In this document: in pieces, positions 54,066 to 62,699 of the stretch
Position numbering within the stretch: the first letter of the stretch is position 1
How the letters are laid out: each line of letters begins with the position of its first letter
Source of the DNA: an uncultured Blastocatellia bacterium
GTDB taxonomy: Bacteria > Acidobacteriota > Blastocatellia > Chloracidobacteriales > Chloracidobacteriaceae
Reading direction: 5' to 3'
Length of the DNA stretch: 64,000 nt
Assembly: GCA_937934745.1 (NCBI GenBank)
Contig: CALGZC010000016.1
Location: forward strand, 1-64,000
Made by a program: the position numbers and the translations under genes
The notes under the pieces: model-generated
Databases searched by the model: none
Told to the model about the DNA's origin: nothing
The model's input: the letters and a program-made list of their open reading frames with translations, nothing else

Positions 54066-55381
54066 CGCCCGGTCGTTGCAAAAAAACGTTCGGTGACGTG
54101 GCGCCAGATGGCTGCAAAGCGCCAGACATCGTGGAAGCTGTTGTATAACGGCGCAACCGCAAGGCGCAGGATGTCCGGCTCACGAACATCAACGACAACG
54201 CCCGCAGCATGCAGAGAAGCTGCCAACTGCCGTGGTTCGGGGACGCGCCAGGACAGTTGCCCACCACGCGCTGCCGGATCACGTGGCGAAATCAGCGCCG
54301 GCCCCGTGTTACCGAGCAGGGTAAGCAAGTATTCGGTCAGGCGGATGGATTTTTCCCGAAGTCGCAACATTGAAGCCTGGTGGAAAAGCTCAAGCGATGG
54401 GCGCAGGGCGGCCATGGAAAAGATCGGCAAATTGCTAATCTGCCAGCCGGCAGCGCCGGGTGCGAGGTCATACGCATCGGGCATTTGAAAACGTGTCTCG
54501 ACGCGGTGACCCCACCAGCCGACAAAGCGCGGGACATCAAACCGCCGCGCATGGCGCGCATGAACAAAAAAACCGCCAACCGCACCGGGGCCGGCATTGA
54601 CATACTTGTAATGGCACCAGACGGCGCAGTCTACGTCCCAAGCATGCAGCGCCAGCGGGACGTTGCCGATGGCATGCGCTGCGTCAATACAGACAAGGCA
54701 GCCTTTGGCATGCGCCAGCTCAACAATCGGGGCAATGTCGAAGAACTGCCCGGTCGCATAGTTGACGGCGCCCAACAGTACCAGCGCAACTGCTTCACCG
54801 TTACGTTCCAGCTGCTCCAGTATGTCCTCCGTCCGCAGTAAGTCTTCGCCCTGTCGCGGACGGATTTCAACGACAGCTTCTGCGGGATGGAAGCCATGAA
54901 ACTGCGCCTGACTGATAGCCGCGTAGCGGTCAGATGGAAACGGACGCGCTTCCATGAAGATTTTGTAGCGTTCGCGGGTAGGGCGGTAAAACGATGCCAT
55001 CAACAGGTGCAGATTGACGGTCAAACTGTTGGCAATGGCAACTTCCTCCGGTTGTGCGCCGACAAGTTCGGCGACGAGCGGGCGCAGGTCGGCATCGTAG
55101 TCCGCCCAGGGCCGCGGTGGCGTAAAATGTCCGGCGACGCCGAGTGCAGCCCAGCGGTCGAGTTCTTCCAAGACGGCCTGGCGGGCAGTGTTTGGCGGCA
55201 GGCCGAGCGAATGACCACAAAAATACAACTGTGGTGTGCCCGTCGCCGGATGCACTGGGAAGTGAAACTGCTCACGGAAGCCGGCCAGTTCGTCGGCGCG
55301 GTCAAGGGCGTGGGCGAAGGTCTCGTCGGGATGAAAGTCAGAGAGCATAGGCGCGTGTCCACCGAGTTTCGAGACGGTCAT
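54062..55381 (-). CDS. kynU: Kynureninase
   Basis: A 439-residue PLP enzyme that splits kynurenine (or 3-hydroxykynurenine) into anthranilate (or 3-hydroxyanthranilate) and alanine. Motifs: YFCGHSLGLPPNTAR, IANSLTVNLHLLMASFYRP, CIDAAHAIGNVPLAL and the PLP lysine Lys259 in WCHYKYVNAGPGA. GYFVHARH-like GGFFVHARHARR and VGWWGHRVETRF also fit. Length is normal. No other kynurenine pathway genes are nearby. Start ATG 55381, or 55348. Divergent from prmC with about 44 bases between start codons. Confidence 0.95.
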   Translation of the reverse strand: MTVSKLGGHAPMLSDFHPDETFAHALDRADELAGFREQFHFPVHPATGTPQLYFCGHSLGLPPNTARQAVLEELDRWAALGVAGHFTPPRPWADYDADLRPLVAELVGAQPEEVAIANSLTVNLHLLMASFYRPTRERYKIFMEARPFPSDRYAAISQAQFHGFHPAEAVVEIRPRQGEDLLRTEDILEQLERNGEAVALVLLGAVNYATGQFFDIAPIVELAHAKGCLVCIDAAHAIGNVPLALHAWDVDCAVWCHYKYVNAGPGAVGGFFVHARHARRFDVPRFVGWWGHRVETRFQMPDAYDLAPGAAGWQISNLPIFSMAALRPSLELFHQASMLRLREKSIRLTEYLLTLLGNTGPALISPRDPAARGGQLSWRVPEPRQLAASLHAAGVVVDVREPDILRLAVAPLYNSFHDVWRFAAIWRHVTERFFATTGR

Positions 55382-55425
55382 CCTGCGGCCGGCATCCGGT
55401 CGCAGTGCCGCGTTGGTGTGGAGCT

Positions 55426-56322
55426 ATGTCAACGACATTAGGGGAACTCGTCAAGGAAGGGGCTCAAACGCTGGCAGCCGGCACAGTAGCCGAGCCGTAC
55501 CGAACGGCGCTGCACCTGATCCGGGCCGTGCTGAAGCTGGACGCCGCAACACTGGTGGCACACCCCGAACGGGTCGTGACGGCCAGTGACCTCAGACACG
55601 TGCGCCAGGCATTGGCGCGGCGCGCCGAAGGTATGCCGCTGCAGTATATCACCGGGACGCAGGATTTTTACGGACGCGACTTTGATGTAACGCCTGCCGT
55701 CCTGATTCCACGTCCGGAAACAGAACTTCTGGTGGACGTTGCGCTTGACCACTGCCGTCGGCTGTCGCAGTCCACTGTGCACATTCTGGACCTAGGAACC
55801 GGCTCCGGTTGTTTGGCAGTGACCTTGGCGGCTCTGTTACCGACCGTGCGTGTGGTCGCCGTTGACATCTCGCCGGCTGCCTTGGCAGTAGCTGTGGCCA
55901 ATGCGCGCCGCCACGGTGTCGCGGAACGGATCAGGTTGCTTGAAAGTGATTGGCTGGCGGCGCTGCCGCCCGGCACGCCCCGGTTTGACGTTGCCGTGGC
56001 CAACCCGCCGTACATTGCCGAAGCCGAGTTTTTGAGTTTACAGCGTGAAGTGCGGGACTATGAGCCGCGTGTCGCACTTGTGTCCGGTCCCTCCGGCCTG
56101 GAGGCGTATGCAAGGCTTTTCAACGATTTACCGAGGTTTCTTGCTGCCGACGGCATCTTTGCCTGCGAGGTAGGCTGGGGGCAGGCAGAACAAGTGTGCG
56201 CTTTAGGTGCAGCACACCACTGGCGCCTACAACGGGCGCTATCCGATCTGCAGGGCATCACACGTACACTGGTTTTTACCCATTGCCCCAATGCCGTCAG
56301 CCATCTGAAGCAGCCGCCTTAG
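55426..56322 (+). CDS. prmC: Peptide chain release factor N5-glutamine methyltransferase
   Basis: A 298-residue SAM enzyme that methylates the Gln of the GGQ motif in release factors. N-terminal helical domain, then PLQYITGTQDFYGRDFDV, VLIPRPETELLVD, LDLGTGSGCLAVTLA (motif I), VVAVDISPAALAVA and the catalytic NPPY at about 193-196 (VANPPYIAEAEF). The ATG at 55426 has GTGGAGC just upstream. The usual neighbour prfA is not here. Confidence 0.95.
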   Translation: MSTTLGELVKEGAQTLAAGTVAEPYRTALHLIRAVLKLDAATLVAHPERVVTASDLRHVRQALARRAEGMPLQYITGTQDFYGRDFDVTPAVLIPRPETELLVDVALDHCRRLSQSTVHILDLGTGSGCLAVTLAALLPTVRVVAVDISPAALAVAVANARRHGVAERIRLLESDWLAALPPGTPRFDVAVANPPYIAEAEFLSLQREVRDYEPRVALVSGPSGLEAYARLFNDLPRFLAADGIFACEVGWGQAEQVCALGAAHHWRLQRALSDLQGITRTLVFTHCPNAVSHLKQPP

Positions 56323-56664
56323 CCCCTATCCCACCACGCGGACAGAGTGCGTCGGTCAACCGACACGCACCGAGCTGTGACGGAAGCCGCACCATCGTTG
56401 CCCAGGTAAGGCAAGAAGCGGCCCTGCATAGCCTTGGCTGCCGGCTGGGCTGGTGCTATCCGGCTGTGTGCAGGAGGTATCGGGGTACAAGCGGCCAGAT
56501 GACTGCCTGTCAGCCGATGCGGAATGCCGCCACCCGGCCGAGACTTGGTGTTGTTTCCGAGTCTGACCGCCCTGAAGCAGCAGGGTCGCAGTGTTTGGTC
56601 TCCAGCGGTATCACTCTGTTGCACATCGGGTTGCAAGCAATCCTGCCGCACCTGGGTCTCTACC
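56323..56664. other. Gap between prmC and the photolyase gene, nothing recognised
   Basis: About 340 bases between the convergent 3' ends of prmC and the photolyase gene. Both strands contain short open frames, none with protein-like composition or a ribosome binding site. No repeat, tRNA or strong hairpin was noticed. Confidence 0.5.
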
Positions 56665-58179
56665 CTACAGGTCTTCAAGGCGCTCGAGAACCTTTGTCGC
56701 CCAGTTCAGGGTTGCCACCCGTTCGCCGGCCGGCATGCTGTCCCAAGCTGCGTAGATCGTCCGCATGCGCCAGTTTAGGAAGAGTTTAGATCGGTGGCGG
56801 TTGAGAAAATCCCAGTACAGGCTGTTGAACGGACAGGCGCCTTCGCCATGGCGCTGCTTTGGGTTGTAAGCGCAACCCGTGCAGTAGTCACTCATCCGGT
56901 TGATGTAGGCGGCGCTGGCAGCGTAGGGCTTGGTGGCAAGAAACCCGCCGTCAGCATAAAGCGACATACCCAACACATTCGGTGTGGTGACCCACGCATA
57001 GGCGTCCACGTAAGCCAACCAAAACCATTCATTGACCGCCTGCGGTCGGATGCCCGCCAGGAGGGCAAAATTCCCCAGCACCATGAGCCGTTGGATGTGG
57101 TGCGTGTGCCCGGTTTGGATGAGTTGTGTCACCGTCTCACGCAGGCAGCGCATGTTTGTTTGAGCATCCCAGTAGTAGTGTGGTAACGGCCGTTCGGCCC
57201 CGAAAAAGTTTGCTTCGGCCAGTTCGGGCATGCGCAGCCAGTACATCTGGTAGATGAACTCCCGCCAACCGATGAACTGTCGGATGACACCTTCCACAGA
57301 GTTGAGCCGCGCCCTGCCTTCGCGATAGCGACGCTCGGCCTGCTGCGCCGCGTCGAGGGGGTCGAGTAAGCCGACGTTGACGTAAGGCGACGCCAGAGAG
57401 TGGTATAGCGCCGGTTGTCCGGCAACCATCGCATCTTCATACGGCCCAAACAAATCCAGTCGGTGGTCAAGGAAATCACGGTAAAAGGCCTCGGCGTCGG
57501 CGCGCGTCACGGCCCAGTGAAACGGCTCAATGTTGCCATAGCCGTCAGGAAATGCACGTTTGACCCAGGTCATCACCTCGCGCGTCACGGGGTCGGGTCT
57601 GTAGCTTGGGAGACGGGGAAACTGATGACCGCGCGGCGGAACGGCGCGGTTATCGTGGTCATAGTTCCACGCCCCTCCCGTTGGCGTCCCGTCGGGCTCG
57701 ACGAGCAGCCCGGTCTGCCGGCGCATCTGGCGATAGAAGTGCTCCATCACAAGCGTTTTTTTACCGCGCGCCCGGTCGGCAAACTCCTGCCGGTCACTGA
57801 GAAACATCACCGTCGGCAAGACGTGTAGTGCCACCTGCTGCGCCGTTGCTGCGCGCCGGAGTTGGACTTCAACGCCGTACTCCGTCGGTTCCATCAGCCA
57901 GATGTGCAGTGGGCGATACTGGCGGACATGCGTTGCCAACCCTGTCTCAAAGTCGGGTTGTTCGGGCCGGTAGTCCACGTGCCATCCCATGGTGCGTAGT
58001 TCCGCAGCGTAGTGCCGCATGGCAGAAAAGAGAAAGACCAGCTTTTGTTTGTGGTAGCGGGTGCGGCGGGCATGCGCCTCCGACTCGATCAGGAGCACAA
58101 CGGCATTGTGCGGGGTGAGGCGTGCAAAAGCCGGATGGCGAAGCGTTAACTGGTCGCCCAGAATCCAGATGGTTTCCAT
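56665..58179 (-). CDS. Iron-sulfur bacterial cryptochrome/photolyase
   Basis: A 504-residue flavoprotein of the FeS-BCP (PhrB-like, photolyase-related) group, likely a light-driven repair enzyme for (6-4) photoproducts. It starts TIWILGDQLTLRHPAF, has RTRYHKQKLVFLFSAMRHYA, WNYDHDNR, RQFIGWREFIYQMYW and LGNFALLAGIRPQAVNEWFW, all family hallmarks. Near the C-terminus DYCTGCAYNP and GEGACPFNSLYWDF hold the Cys ligands of the 4Fe-4S cluster. The start at 58179 is set by homology; the frame is open far upstream through bchM in antisense. It is divergent from bchM, 123 bases apart. Confidence 0.93.
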   Translation of the reverse strand: METIWILGDQLTLRHPAFARLTPHNAVVLLIESEAHARRTRYHKQKLVFLFSAMRHYAAELRTMGWHVDYRPEQPDFETGLATHVRQYRPLHIWLMEPTEYGVEVQLRRAATAQQVALHVLPTVMFLSDRQEFADRARGKKTLVMEHFYRQMRRQTGLLVEPDGTPTGGAWNYDHDNRAVPPRGHQFPRLPSYRPDPVTREVMTWVKRAFPDGYGNIEPFHWAVTRADAEAFYRDFLDHRLDLFGPYEDAMVAGQPALYHSLASPYVNVGLLDPLDAAQQAERRYREGRARLNSVEGVIRQFIGWREFIYQMYWLRMPELAEANFFGAERPLPHYYWDAQTNMRCLRETVTQLIQTGHTHHIQRLMVLGNFALLAGIRPQAVNEWFWLAYVDAYAWVTTPNVLGMSLYADGGFLATKPYAASAAYINRMSDYCTGCAYNPKQRHGEGACPFNSLYWDFLNRHRSKLFLNWRMRTIYAAWDSMPAGERVATLNWATKVLERLEDL

Positions 58180-58302
58180 GCACCTAACCTGTTGCTTCAG
58201 CTCCCCCATCTGTTCGGTGGGGCTTGACTTTTCAGACCGGGGATCAGAGCTTGGAGGGGAGGTCTGTATTCTCAATCCATCAAATGTTGGAGCGCAAGCG
58301 GC

Positions 58303-59010
58303 ATGCCTTCTTCCTACGCCACAGCGCAAGATCGGATTCGTGACTACTTCGACACCGTCGGCTTTGAGAAATGGCAGCGCTTTGCGCGCGGTGAGGCGCA
58401 AAACCGCATTCAGGCCAGCATTGTTGCCGGCCGCGAACAGGCTATGGCGACCCTGCTTGCCTGGGGCGGCAATTGGCGTGGCCGCACCGTTCTCGATGCG
58501 GGTTGCGGCACCGGAGCTTTTGCCCGCCGCCTTGTCGCTGCCGGCGCCATTGTCACCGGTGTTGATATTTCTGCCCGTGAAATCGAAGCGGCGCGGGAGC
58601 ACGTCCCGGAGGCGGTGTTTCGGCAGGCGGATTTCTACGCCGTCGCGGAAACGTTCGATGTCATCGTGTGCTTGGATAGTTTGATTTACTACGCCGAAGA
58701 CGACCTGGTGCAACTGTTGCAGCATCTCGTCCGGCACACACGGGCTGCGCTGTATTTCACCTTTACGCCCAGGACCCTGTTCTTTGAAGTGATGCACGCC
58801 GTCGGCAAGCTGTTCCCCAAGGGGAACACCTCGCCGGCTATTGCCCGGATCAAAGCCAAGCGGCTGTATGCACGCATCGCCAAAGAAACGGATTGGCGTC
58901 CGGTGCGAACCACACACATCAGTTCAAGCTTTTACCAGACGACCTTGGTGGAGCTTCGTCCTGATGGGGACGTTTCTGCCCAAGCGGCGTCAGCTGTCGC
59001 GCGGCGCTGA
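58303..59010 (+). CDS. bchM: Magnesium-protoporphyrin IX O-methyltransferase
   Basis: A 235-residue SAM enzyme of bacteriochlorophyll synthesis that methylates the ring C propionate of Mg-protoporphyrin IX. The N-terminus (IRDYFDTVGFEKWQRFARG) and the motif I segment VLDAGCGTGAFARRLVAAGA are followed by VTGVDISAREIE, CLDSLIYYAEDDLV, FTFTPRTLFFEVMHAVGKLF and SSSFYQTTLVEL, all matching BchM. The window has no other bch gene. Downstream on the opposite strand lies the FAD oxidoreductase-hemA-ccsA operon, so tetrapyrrole genes cluster loosely. This gene is the main evidence for a chlorophototroph. Confidence 0.93.
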   Translation: MPSSYATAQDRIRDYFDTVGFEKWQRFARGEAQNRIQASIVAGREQAMATLLAWGGNWRGRTVLDAGCGTGAFARRLVAAGAIVTGVDISAREIEAAREHVPEAVFRQADFYAVAETFDVIVCLDSLIYYAEDDLVQLLQHLVRHTRAALYFTFTPRTLFFEVMHAVGKLFPKGNTSPAIARIKAKRLYARIAKETDWRPVRTTHISSSFYQTTLVELRPDGDVSAQAASAVARR

Positions 59011-59052
59011 CCTGCCTTCGTCACCACAAACTCCTTGCTTTGGTGAAGGGGC

Positions 59053-60258
59053 CTAACCACCGTCACCCGGCGTATCTAGCCGCTGTGCGTCGAACAGCGG
59101 AGGCGGTGTGCCGTCAATCAGCATCTGTGCGGCCTGTCGCCCCACCTCAAGGCTAAACCCCATCCCGTGACCGTGGCAGGCAATCGTGAACCATACTTGT
59201 TCGTAGCCGGGCAGTTGTCCCAGCAGCGGTAAGCCATCGTCGGTAAAGCCCATAGTGCCGGCCCACCGGTACGCAACCGGGACGGCGGTAAGTTCTGGAA
59301 AGTGGCGGTTTCTGAAGGCTTCAAGATGGGCCTGAACTGCTTCGGTCGGTGTTTCATCCGTCCCAACCTCCGTTTCGGCAAAGGCGCGGCGGCCGCCACC
59401 GAAGAGAAAGCGTCCGTCGGGCAACTGCCGGAAGTACTCGTAGCCCTCGTTTGCGTAAACAATCTTGTCCAGTAAACGGCGGCCGTAAGGGGCAGTAACA
59501 AAGATTTGGCCGCGTTTGGGAAACACCTTGTTGGCAAAGAAGCTTGCAAAGGTTGGTGCTTCACCGTTGAGCGCCAGCAACACACGTTCGGCGCGCAGGA
59601 TGCCGGTTGTGCCGTGCACGAGTAACGTGCCTCGGTCGGCTTCCAAGCCGGTGACGGGCCAGTGCTCAACAACAGTGGCACCGGAGGCGGTGGCCAGCGC
59701 ACGGACTAGCTTGATCGGATGTATGCCGGCGTCCTGGGGGTTGTGGATGGCAGCGTAGAAGCCACGTCCCAGTGGGTCATGGGGGATCCAGGTCAGGTCG
59801 AAGCCGTCTTCCTGCAGGAGCGCAACGGATTGCGCCAGCATCTCGGCTTCTCTGGCCGTTCCGGCCAAGGTGAGGCTGCCACAGGGCAGGTAGTCGCAGT
59901 CCACCGTCGGATGTCGGGCCAGGAAATCACGGATGCGACGGTGGCTGGCGACGGTCAGGGCGAAAATGTCACGGGAGGTCGTCCGACCGTACTTGGCAAC
60001 CGAAACTGCATAGTGATCGGCCGTTCCGGCGATGAGAAATCCGGCATTACGTCCGGTGGCCCCTCCACCGACCTGGCGTCGGTCAACGACGGCAACGCAC
60101 CAGCGTGGTTGCAATTCGGCAAGGGCGTAGGCTGCTGAAATCCCGGCGATGCCACCCCCGACGATGATGCAGTCAAATAAACGGTCAAGCATCCTCGCCG
60201 CCGTGGCGGCCGGTTGCCAATCGCCGGCCGTTGCCTGCCAAAACGAAGTTGAGGTCAT
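59053..60258 (-). CDS. FAD-dependent amino acid oxidase-like protein (DadA/GlyOx family)
   Basis: A 401-residue flavoprotein of the DAO superfamily. FAD motif: CIIVGGGIAGISAAYALAEL, then GGGATGRNAGFLIAG. The C-terminal part has FGGGRRAFAETEVG, RWAGTMGFTDDGLPLLG and ACHGHGMGFSLEVGRQ, as in glycine or D-amino acid oxidases and related dehydrogenases. The substrate is not clear. It starts 16 bases after hemA stops, in the same operon. Start at 60258 is used; the frame is open through the end of hemA, so 60414 is unlikely. Confidence 0.87.
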   Translation of the reverse strand: MTSTSFWQATAGDWQPAATAARMLDRLFDCIIVGGGIAGISAAYALAELQPRWCVAVVDRRQVGGGATGRNAGFLIAGTADHYAVSVAKYGRTTSRDIFALTVASHRRIRDFLARHPTVDCDYLPCGSLTLAGTAREAEMLAQSVALLQEDGFDLTWIPHDPLGRGFYAAIHNPQDAGIHPIKLVRALATASGATVVEHWPVTGLEADRGTLLVHGTTGILRAERVLLALNGEAPTFASFFANKVFPKRGQIFVTAPYGRRLLDKIVYANEGYEYFRQLPDGRFLFGGGRRAFAETEVGTDETPTEAVQAHLEAFRNRHFPELTAVPVAYRWAGTMGFTDDGLPLLGQLPGYEQVWFTIACHGHGMGFSLEVGRQAAQMLIDGTPPPLFDAQRLDTPGDGG

Positions 60259-60274
60259 CTCAAGCTGTGACTGC

Positions 60275-61609
60275 TTATTGATGCTGCCGCCGAATGCCGG
60301 CAGGCGCTTCTGTTGTCTCTGCCCTGAGCGGTTCGGTAGTGACGGTGTCCAGTACAAACGCACGCCGCAGGTCGACTTGTTCCGATCCCTGCTTGGCTGC
60401 CTCACGCAGACCAAGAATCAGTGGATGCAGCACTTTGTTGATGATGCCTGCCAACAAATAGTGCCGAATGGCAGTTTCTTGTTCGGGCGTCAACTCGCCA
60501 AGGCGTTTCCGGTGGCGCTCAAATTCCGCCTCGCAGATGTCGGTCAGGCGTTCACGAAGGGCCGCCACCGTCGGGCCGATGTCAGGCTGGTCTATGGTGG
60601 CGAGAAAAGCGACCGTTTCGGCCTCTACAATGGCTTCAGCCCGCTCGGCCTCGCGTTGTCGTTCGCGTTGGTTTGCGGCGATGACCTGCTGGAGATCATC
60701 CAAATCGAACACGAAGACATTGTCGAGGGCGCTGATGTCCGGCGCGATGGTCCGTGGCACGGACAGATCAAAAAACAGGAGTGGGCGGTAGCGACGGCGT
60801 TCAAGGGCTACCTGCGCCATTGAGCGGGTAATGTGATAGGTTGTCGCGCCGGTCGAGGCAGCAACAATATCCACTTCGTGCAGTCGCCGGGGCAGTTCAT
60901 CCAGCCCGAGTACGCGCCCACCGCCGTGGAAACAGTTCGCCAGGTTTTGGGCGTGGGCTAAGGTGCGGTTGGCAACGAAAAGCGACGTAACCCCGGCCTC
61001 AAAGAAACATTTGGCGGCCAGTTCGGCCATTTCCCCCGCCCCGATGAGCAACAAGACCTTGTCGGTGAGGTGATCGAACACCTTGCGCGCCAGCTCGACC
61101 GAAACCGAGCCAAGTGAAATCGTGTGCGCCCCGATGCCGGTTTCGGTGCGCACCCGTTTTGCGACGGTAAAGGCACGCTCAAACAGACGGTGTAAGTTGC
61201 GTCCGACAGTCCCTGCGGCTGTGGCCACGGCATAGGCACGCTTGACCTGGCCTAGAATTTGAGACTCGCCGACGATCATCGAGTCCAGGCTGGACGCCAC
61301 ACGCAGTACGTGCCGGACGGCGGCTCCGGCCTGGTACACGTACAGGTAATGGTGTATGTGTCCACGTGGCAGGTCATGAACATCGCACAAGAACAATGTG
61401 ACGGCTTCAACGGCTTCAGCAATGGGGCAGCGGGGAATGGCAATGACTTCAACTCGGTTGCAAGTTGAAAGAATAATAGCCTCACTCACACACCCTGCCG
61501 CCAGCAGTTGCTGGAGCGCTGTCACCAGCTTGGCCTCAGAAAAGGCTAACCGCTCGCGGACGGCGACCGGCGCGGTCGTGTGATTGAGTCCAACAAGGAG
61601 CAAGTTCAT
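60275..61609 (-). CDS. hemA: Glutamyl-tRNA reductase
   Basis: A 444-residue enzyme that reduces glutamyl-tRNA to glutamate-1-semialdehyde, the entry step of C5 tetrapyrrole synthesis for heme and bacteriochlorophyll. It starts LLLVGLNHTTAPVAVRE, with the catalytic Cys50 in LSTCNRVE. SLDSMIVGESQILGQVK, the NADPH site LLIGAGEMAELAAKCF and FDLSVPRTIAPD are seen, plus the C-terminal dimerisation helix. Second gene of an operon with a CcsA/HemX-like gene upstream and an FAD oxidoreductase downstream. Confidence 0.96.
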   Translation of the reverse strand: MNLLLVGLNHTTAPVAVRERLAFSEAKLVTALQQLLAAGCVSEAIILSTCNRVEVIAIPRCPIAEAVEAVTLFLCDVHDLPRGHIHHYLYVYQAGAAVRHVLRVASSLDSMIVGESQILGQVKRAYAVATAAGTVGRNLHRLFERAFTVAKRVRTETGIGAHTISLGSVSVELARKVFDHLTDKVLLLIGAGEMAELAAKCFFEAGVTSLFVANRTLAHAQNLANCFHGGGRVLGLDELPRRLHEVDIVAASTGATTYHITRSMAQVALERRRYRPLLFFDLSVPRTIAPDISALDNVFVFDLDDLQQVIAANQRERQREAERAEAIVEAETVAFLATIDQPDIGPTVAALRERLTDICEAEFERHRKRLGELTPEQETAIRHYLLAGIINKVLHPLILGLREAAKQGSEQVDLRRAFVLDTVTTEPLRAETTEAPAGIRRQHQ

Positions 61610-61716
61610 ATGGGCGGGACACCGGATTGCGGAAATACGGGGGCAGAAAACGCGCCGAGCAACTGCAAACGCTAAGACGTTTGTGTCCGCCAATCGCCAG
61701 GTCCATGATATAGGTT

Positions 61717-62541
61717 CTAGCTGATGGCGTGGAAGCCGTTAAACCAACCGATTCCAACCAGGCTCATGACAACAATCGCAAAGCCGATCACGCCCAACCA
61801 GGCCGCCCGCCGTCCGCGCCAGCCGGCAGTCAGACGGTAATGAACCACACAAAAGTATATCAACCACGTCGCCAGGGAAAGAAATTCCAGCGGATCGCCG
61901 TGCCAGTACACCCCGTTGAGCTGGCGTGACCCGATAATCCCCGTCAAGATGCCCAGTGTGAGCAACACAAAACCAACCACGAGCGCCTTGGCCCCGATGC
62001 TGTCACATGTGTCAAGTGAGGGGAGGCGAAACCAGAGCGACCCAAATTGTTTCCGCTTGAGTTGGCGTTCCTGAACAAGGTACAGCAGGGCCGTCACGAA
62101 CAACACGGCAAACGCCGCGTAAGCGAAGACAAACAGCACGGCGTGCAGGGTCAAAAGTGATGCCGTTCGGCCGTAAAACTTGAGGACGGCGGCTGTGTCG
62201 CCGGGCGTCGGCAACAGCCAGGCAACAAATGTGAACAAAAATACCATCGGCATGGCAAAAGCGGCCAGAGCTTGCGACCGGTACCAGACGTAGGCGCCGA
62301 GGAAATACGCCGCCATGGCCCATCCTAAAAAGGCGCAAACTTCCTGGTACGTGAGCAATGGGCAGCGGGATGTCTCCCATCCACGAACGACCATTGATGC
62401 TGTATGGACGCTGAACCCAATGACCATGAGCCACAACGCCAACCGAAACCAGTAGGGTGGGCGCGCCTGCCAGAGGGCGGCAATAGCGTAAATTGCGCCA
62501 AAGGCATAACATGCGATGGCAACGAGCAGCAGTGTGGTCAT
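61717..62541 (-). CDS. CcsA/HemX-like cytochrome c assembly protein
   Basis: A membrane protein of about 274 residues with eight predicted helices. TYQEVCAFLGWAMAAYFLGA, then LTLHAVLFVFAYAAFAVLF and GIIGSRQLNGVYWHGDPLEF, follow the CcsA/ResC/HemX family. The histidines on helix ends (for instance LLTLHAV, VHYRL) could hold heme. The WHGDP segment stands where the tryptophan-rich WWD motif lies in true heme exporters, so HemX-like is as good a label. HemX often precedes hemA, as here (107 bases). Start ATG 62541 (GGAG upstream) or 62589. Confidence 0.85.
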   Translation of the reverse strand: MTTLLLVAIACYAFGAIYAIAALWQARPPYWFRLALWLMVIGFSVHTASMVVRGWETSRCPLLTYQEVCAFLGWAMAAYFLGAYVWYRSQALAAFAMPMVFLFTFVAWLLPTPGDTAAVLKFYGRTASLLTLHAVLFVFAYAAFAVLFVTALLYLVQERQLKRKQFGSLWFRLPSLDTCDSIGAKALVVGFVLLTLGILTGIIGSRQLNGVYWHGDPLEFLSLATWLIYFCVVHYRLTAGWRGRRAAWLGVIGFAIVVMSLVGIGWFNGFHAIS

Positions 62542-62699
62542 AGGCAAAGCCAACTCCAAAGATGACGCACAATTCGTGGCCGTCGCCATGTTACGTCCCC
62601 CGAACCAGACGCTCAATCCAGGCTGCTAAACGTGACGCCTAGGGCGCTGAGTGCGCCCGGGCTTTTGAAGATTTTTTTGACGACTGAAGTGAAGGCGCA

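Noticed and set aside
56319-56678. Minus-strand frame of 119 codons between prmC and the photolyase gene
   Set aside because: No recognisable motif, unusual Cys/Arg-rich composition and no start signal.
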